The position numbers were made by a program, and so were the translations under genes. This document shows, in pieces, positions 63,843 to 64,000 of a stretch of 64,000 nt of DNA. The notes under the pieces are model-generated. The model had not been told where the DNA came from, did no database searches, and saw only the letters and a program-made list of their open reading frames with translations. Source of the DNA: Cedecea lapagei (GTDB taxonomy: Bacteria; Pseudomonadota; Gammaproteobacteria; Enterobacterales; Enterobacteriaceae); the NCBI RefSeq assembly GCF_900635955.1, contig NZ_LR134201.1:744001-808000 (forward strand), given 5' to 3'. The stretch's first letter is position 1; every line of letters begins with the position of its first letter.

Positions 63843-64000
63843 CTAATCGGCCTGCGGCTGGTACCCGCGCCACCACACTACCAGATTTAGTAGGGCGACG
63901 CTGGCGCCGGCAATACACACGCCATTCCAACCCGCATGCTGGTAAGCGCTGGCTGAAAGTAACGAACCCGCCGCGCCGCCAATGAAGTAGCTGGTCATGT
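63843..64000 (-). CDS. MFS transporter, C-terminal part
   Basis: The reverse frame reads MTSYFIGGAAGSLLSASAYQ and ends NLVVWWRGYQPQAD before TAG at 63843. The last membrane helix and polar tail are typical of a major-facilitator permease. In E. coli ygaY occupies a comparable place beyond ygaZ-ygaH. Only about 52 codons are in the window. Confidence 0.75.
   Translation of the reverse strand, partial: MTSYFIGGAAGSLLSASAYQHAGWNGVCIAGASVALLNLVVWWRGYQPQAD

Overview
The window is chromosomal DNA from an enterobacterium (Enterobacterales, most like Enterobacteriaceae). Housekeeping proteins align closely with the Escherichia coli versions I know, and the gene orders truD-surE-pcm-nlpD-rpoS and mltB...pncC-recA-recX-alaS-csrA-tRNASer-tRNAArg(x4)-yqaB-yqaA-gshA-micA-luxS-emrB-emrA-mprA are conserved. 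The large block that lies between mutS and mltB in E. coli (hydrogenase and sorbitol genes among others) is absent. Its place is taken by a mobile/defence island and a few other genes. I cannot name the species.

Layout. 1-6507 is core: the truD end, surE, pcm, nlpD, rpoS and convergent mutS behind a shared terminator. 6508 to about 39210 is accessory. It opens with a P4-type integrase beside the mutS 5' end. Next comes an AT-rich, translationally coupled operon of a ParA-like ATPase, a small protein and an Mrr-like nuclease (8059-9544). It is followed by a reverse-strand operon of two exported proteins and a possible PD-(D/E)XK protein, a MrpJ-like regulator, DUF2787, a Cys-protease-like protein next to a JAMM/RadC protein, a second tyrosine recombinase, AlpA and two Cys-rich proteins. 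A wreck of nested insertion sequences (17354-22706) follows: an IS110-group element inside an IS3-family element, then an IS1111-group element inside a second IS3-family element. Both IS3-family elements sit in or beside a broken gene whose pieces look like a family-A polymerase palm.

23367-37967 is a complete DISARM defence locus. drmD-drmMI run forward and converge on an XRE regulator-drmMII-drmA-drmB-drmC operon. It carries the class 1 markers (DrmD, DrmMI) together with the cytosine methyltransferase DrmMII of class 2, so it is a hybrid. A decayed IS3 copy (38213-39209) borders it.

39496-45761 holds a ChaN/TIKI-fold protein that might be secreted, a chemotaxis receptor, a solitary TerC, a HAD hydrolase and a second-type tryptophanyl-tRNA synthetase. 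The synthetase gene is preceded by a 17-codon leader peptide with tandem Trp codons and an intrinsic terminator, a classical attenuator. From mltB onward the window is mostly core: a Zur-box-controlled zinc-type ABC operon led by a 39-codon membrane peptide, pncC, SOS-controlled recA-recX, alaS, csrA, a stable-RNA operon with four near-identical tRNAArg copies and truncated tRNA 3' relics, then yqaB-yqaA-gshA, MicA sRNA, luxS, the EmrAB efflux pump with its regulator MprA, and the end of an MFS transporter.
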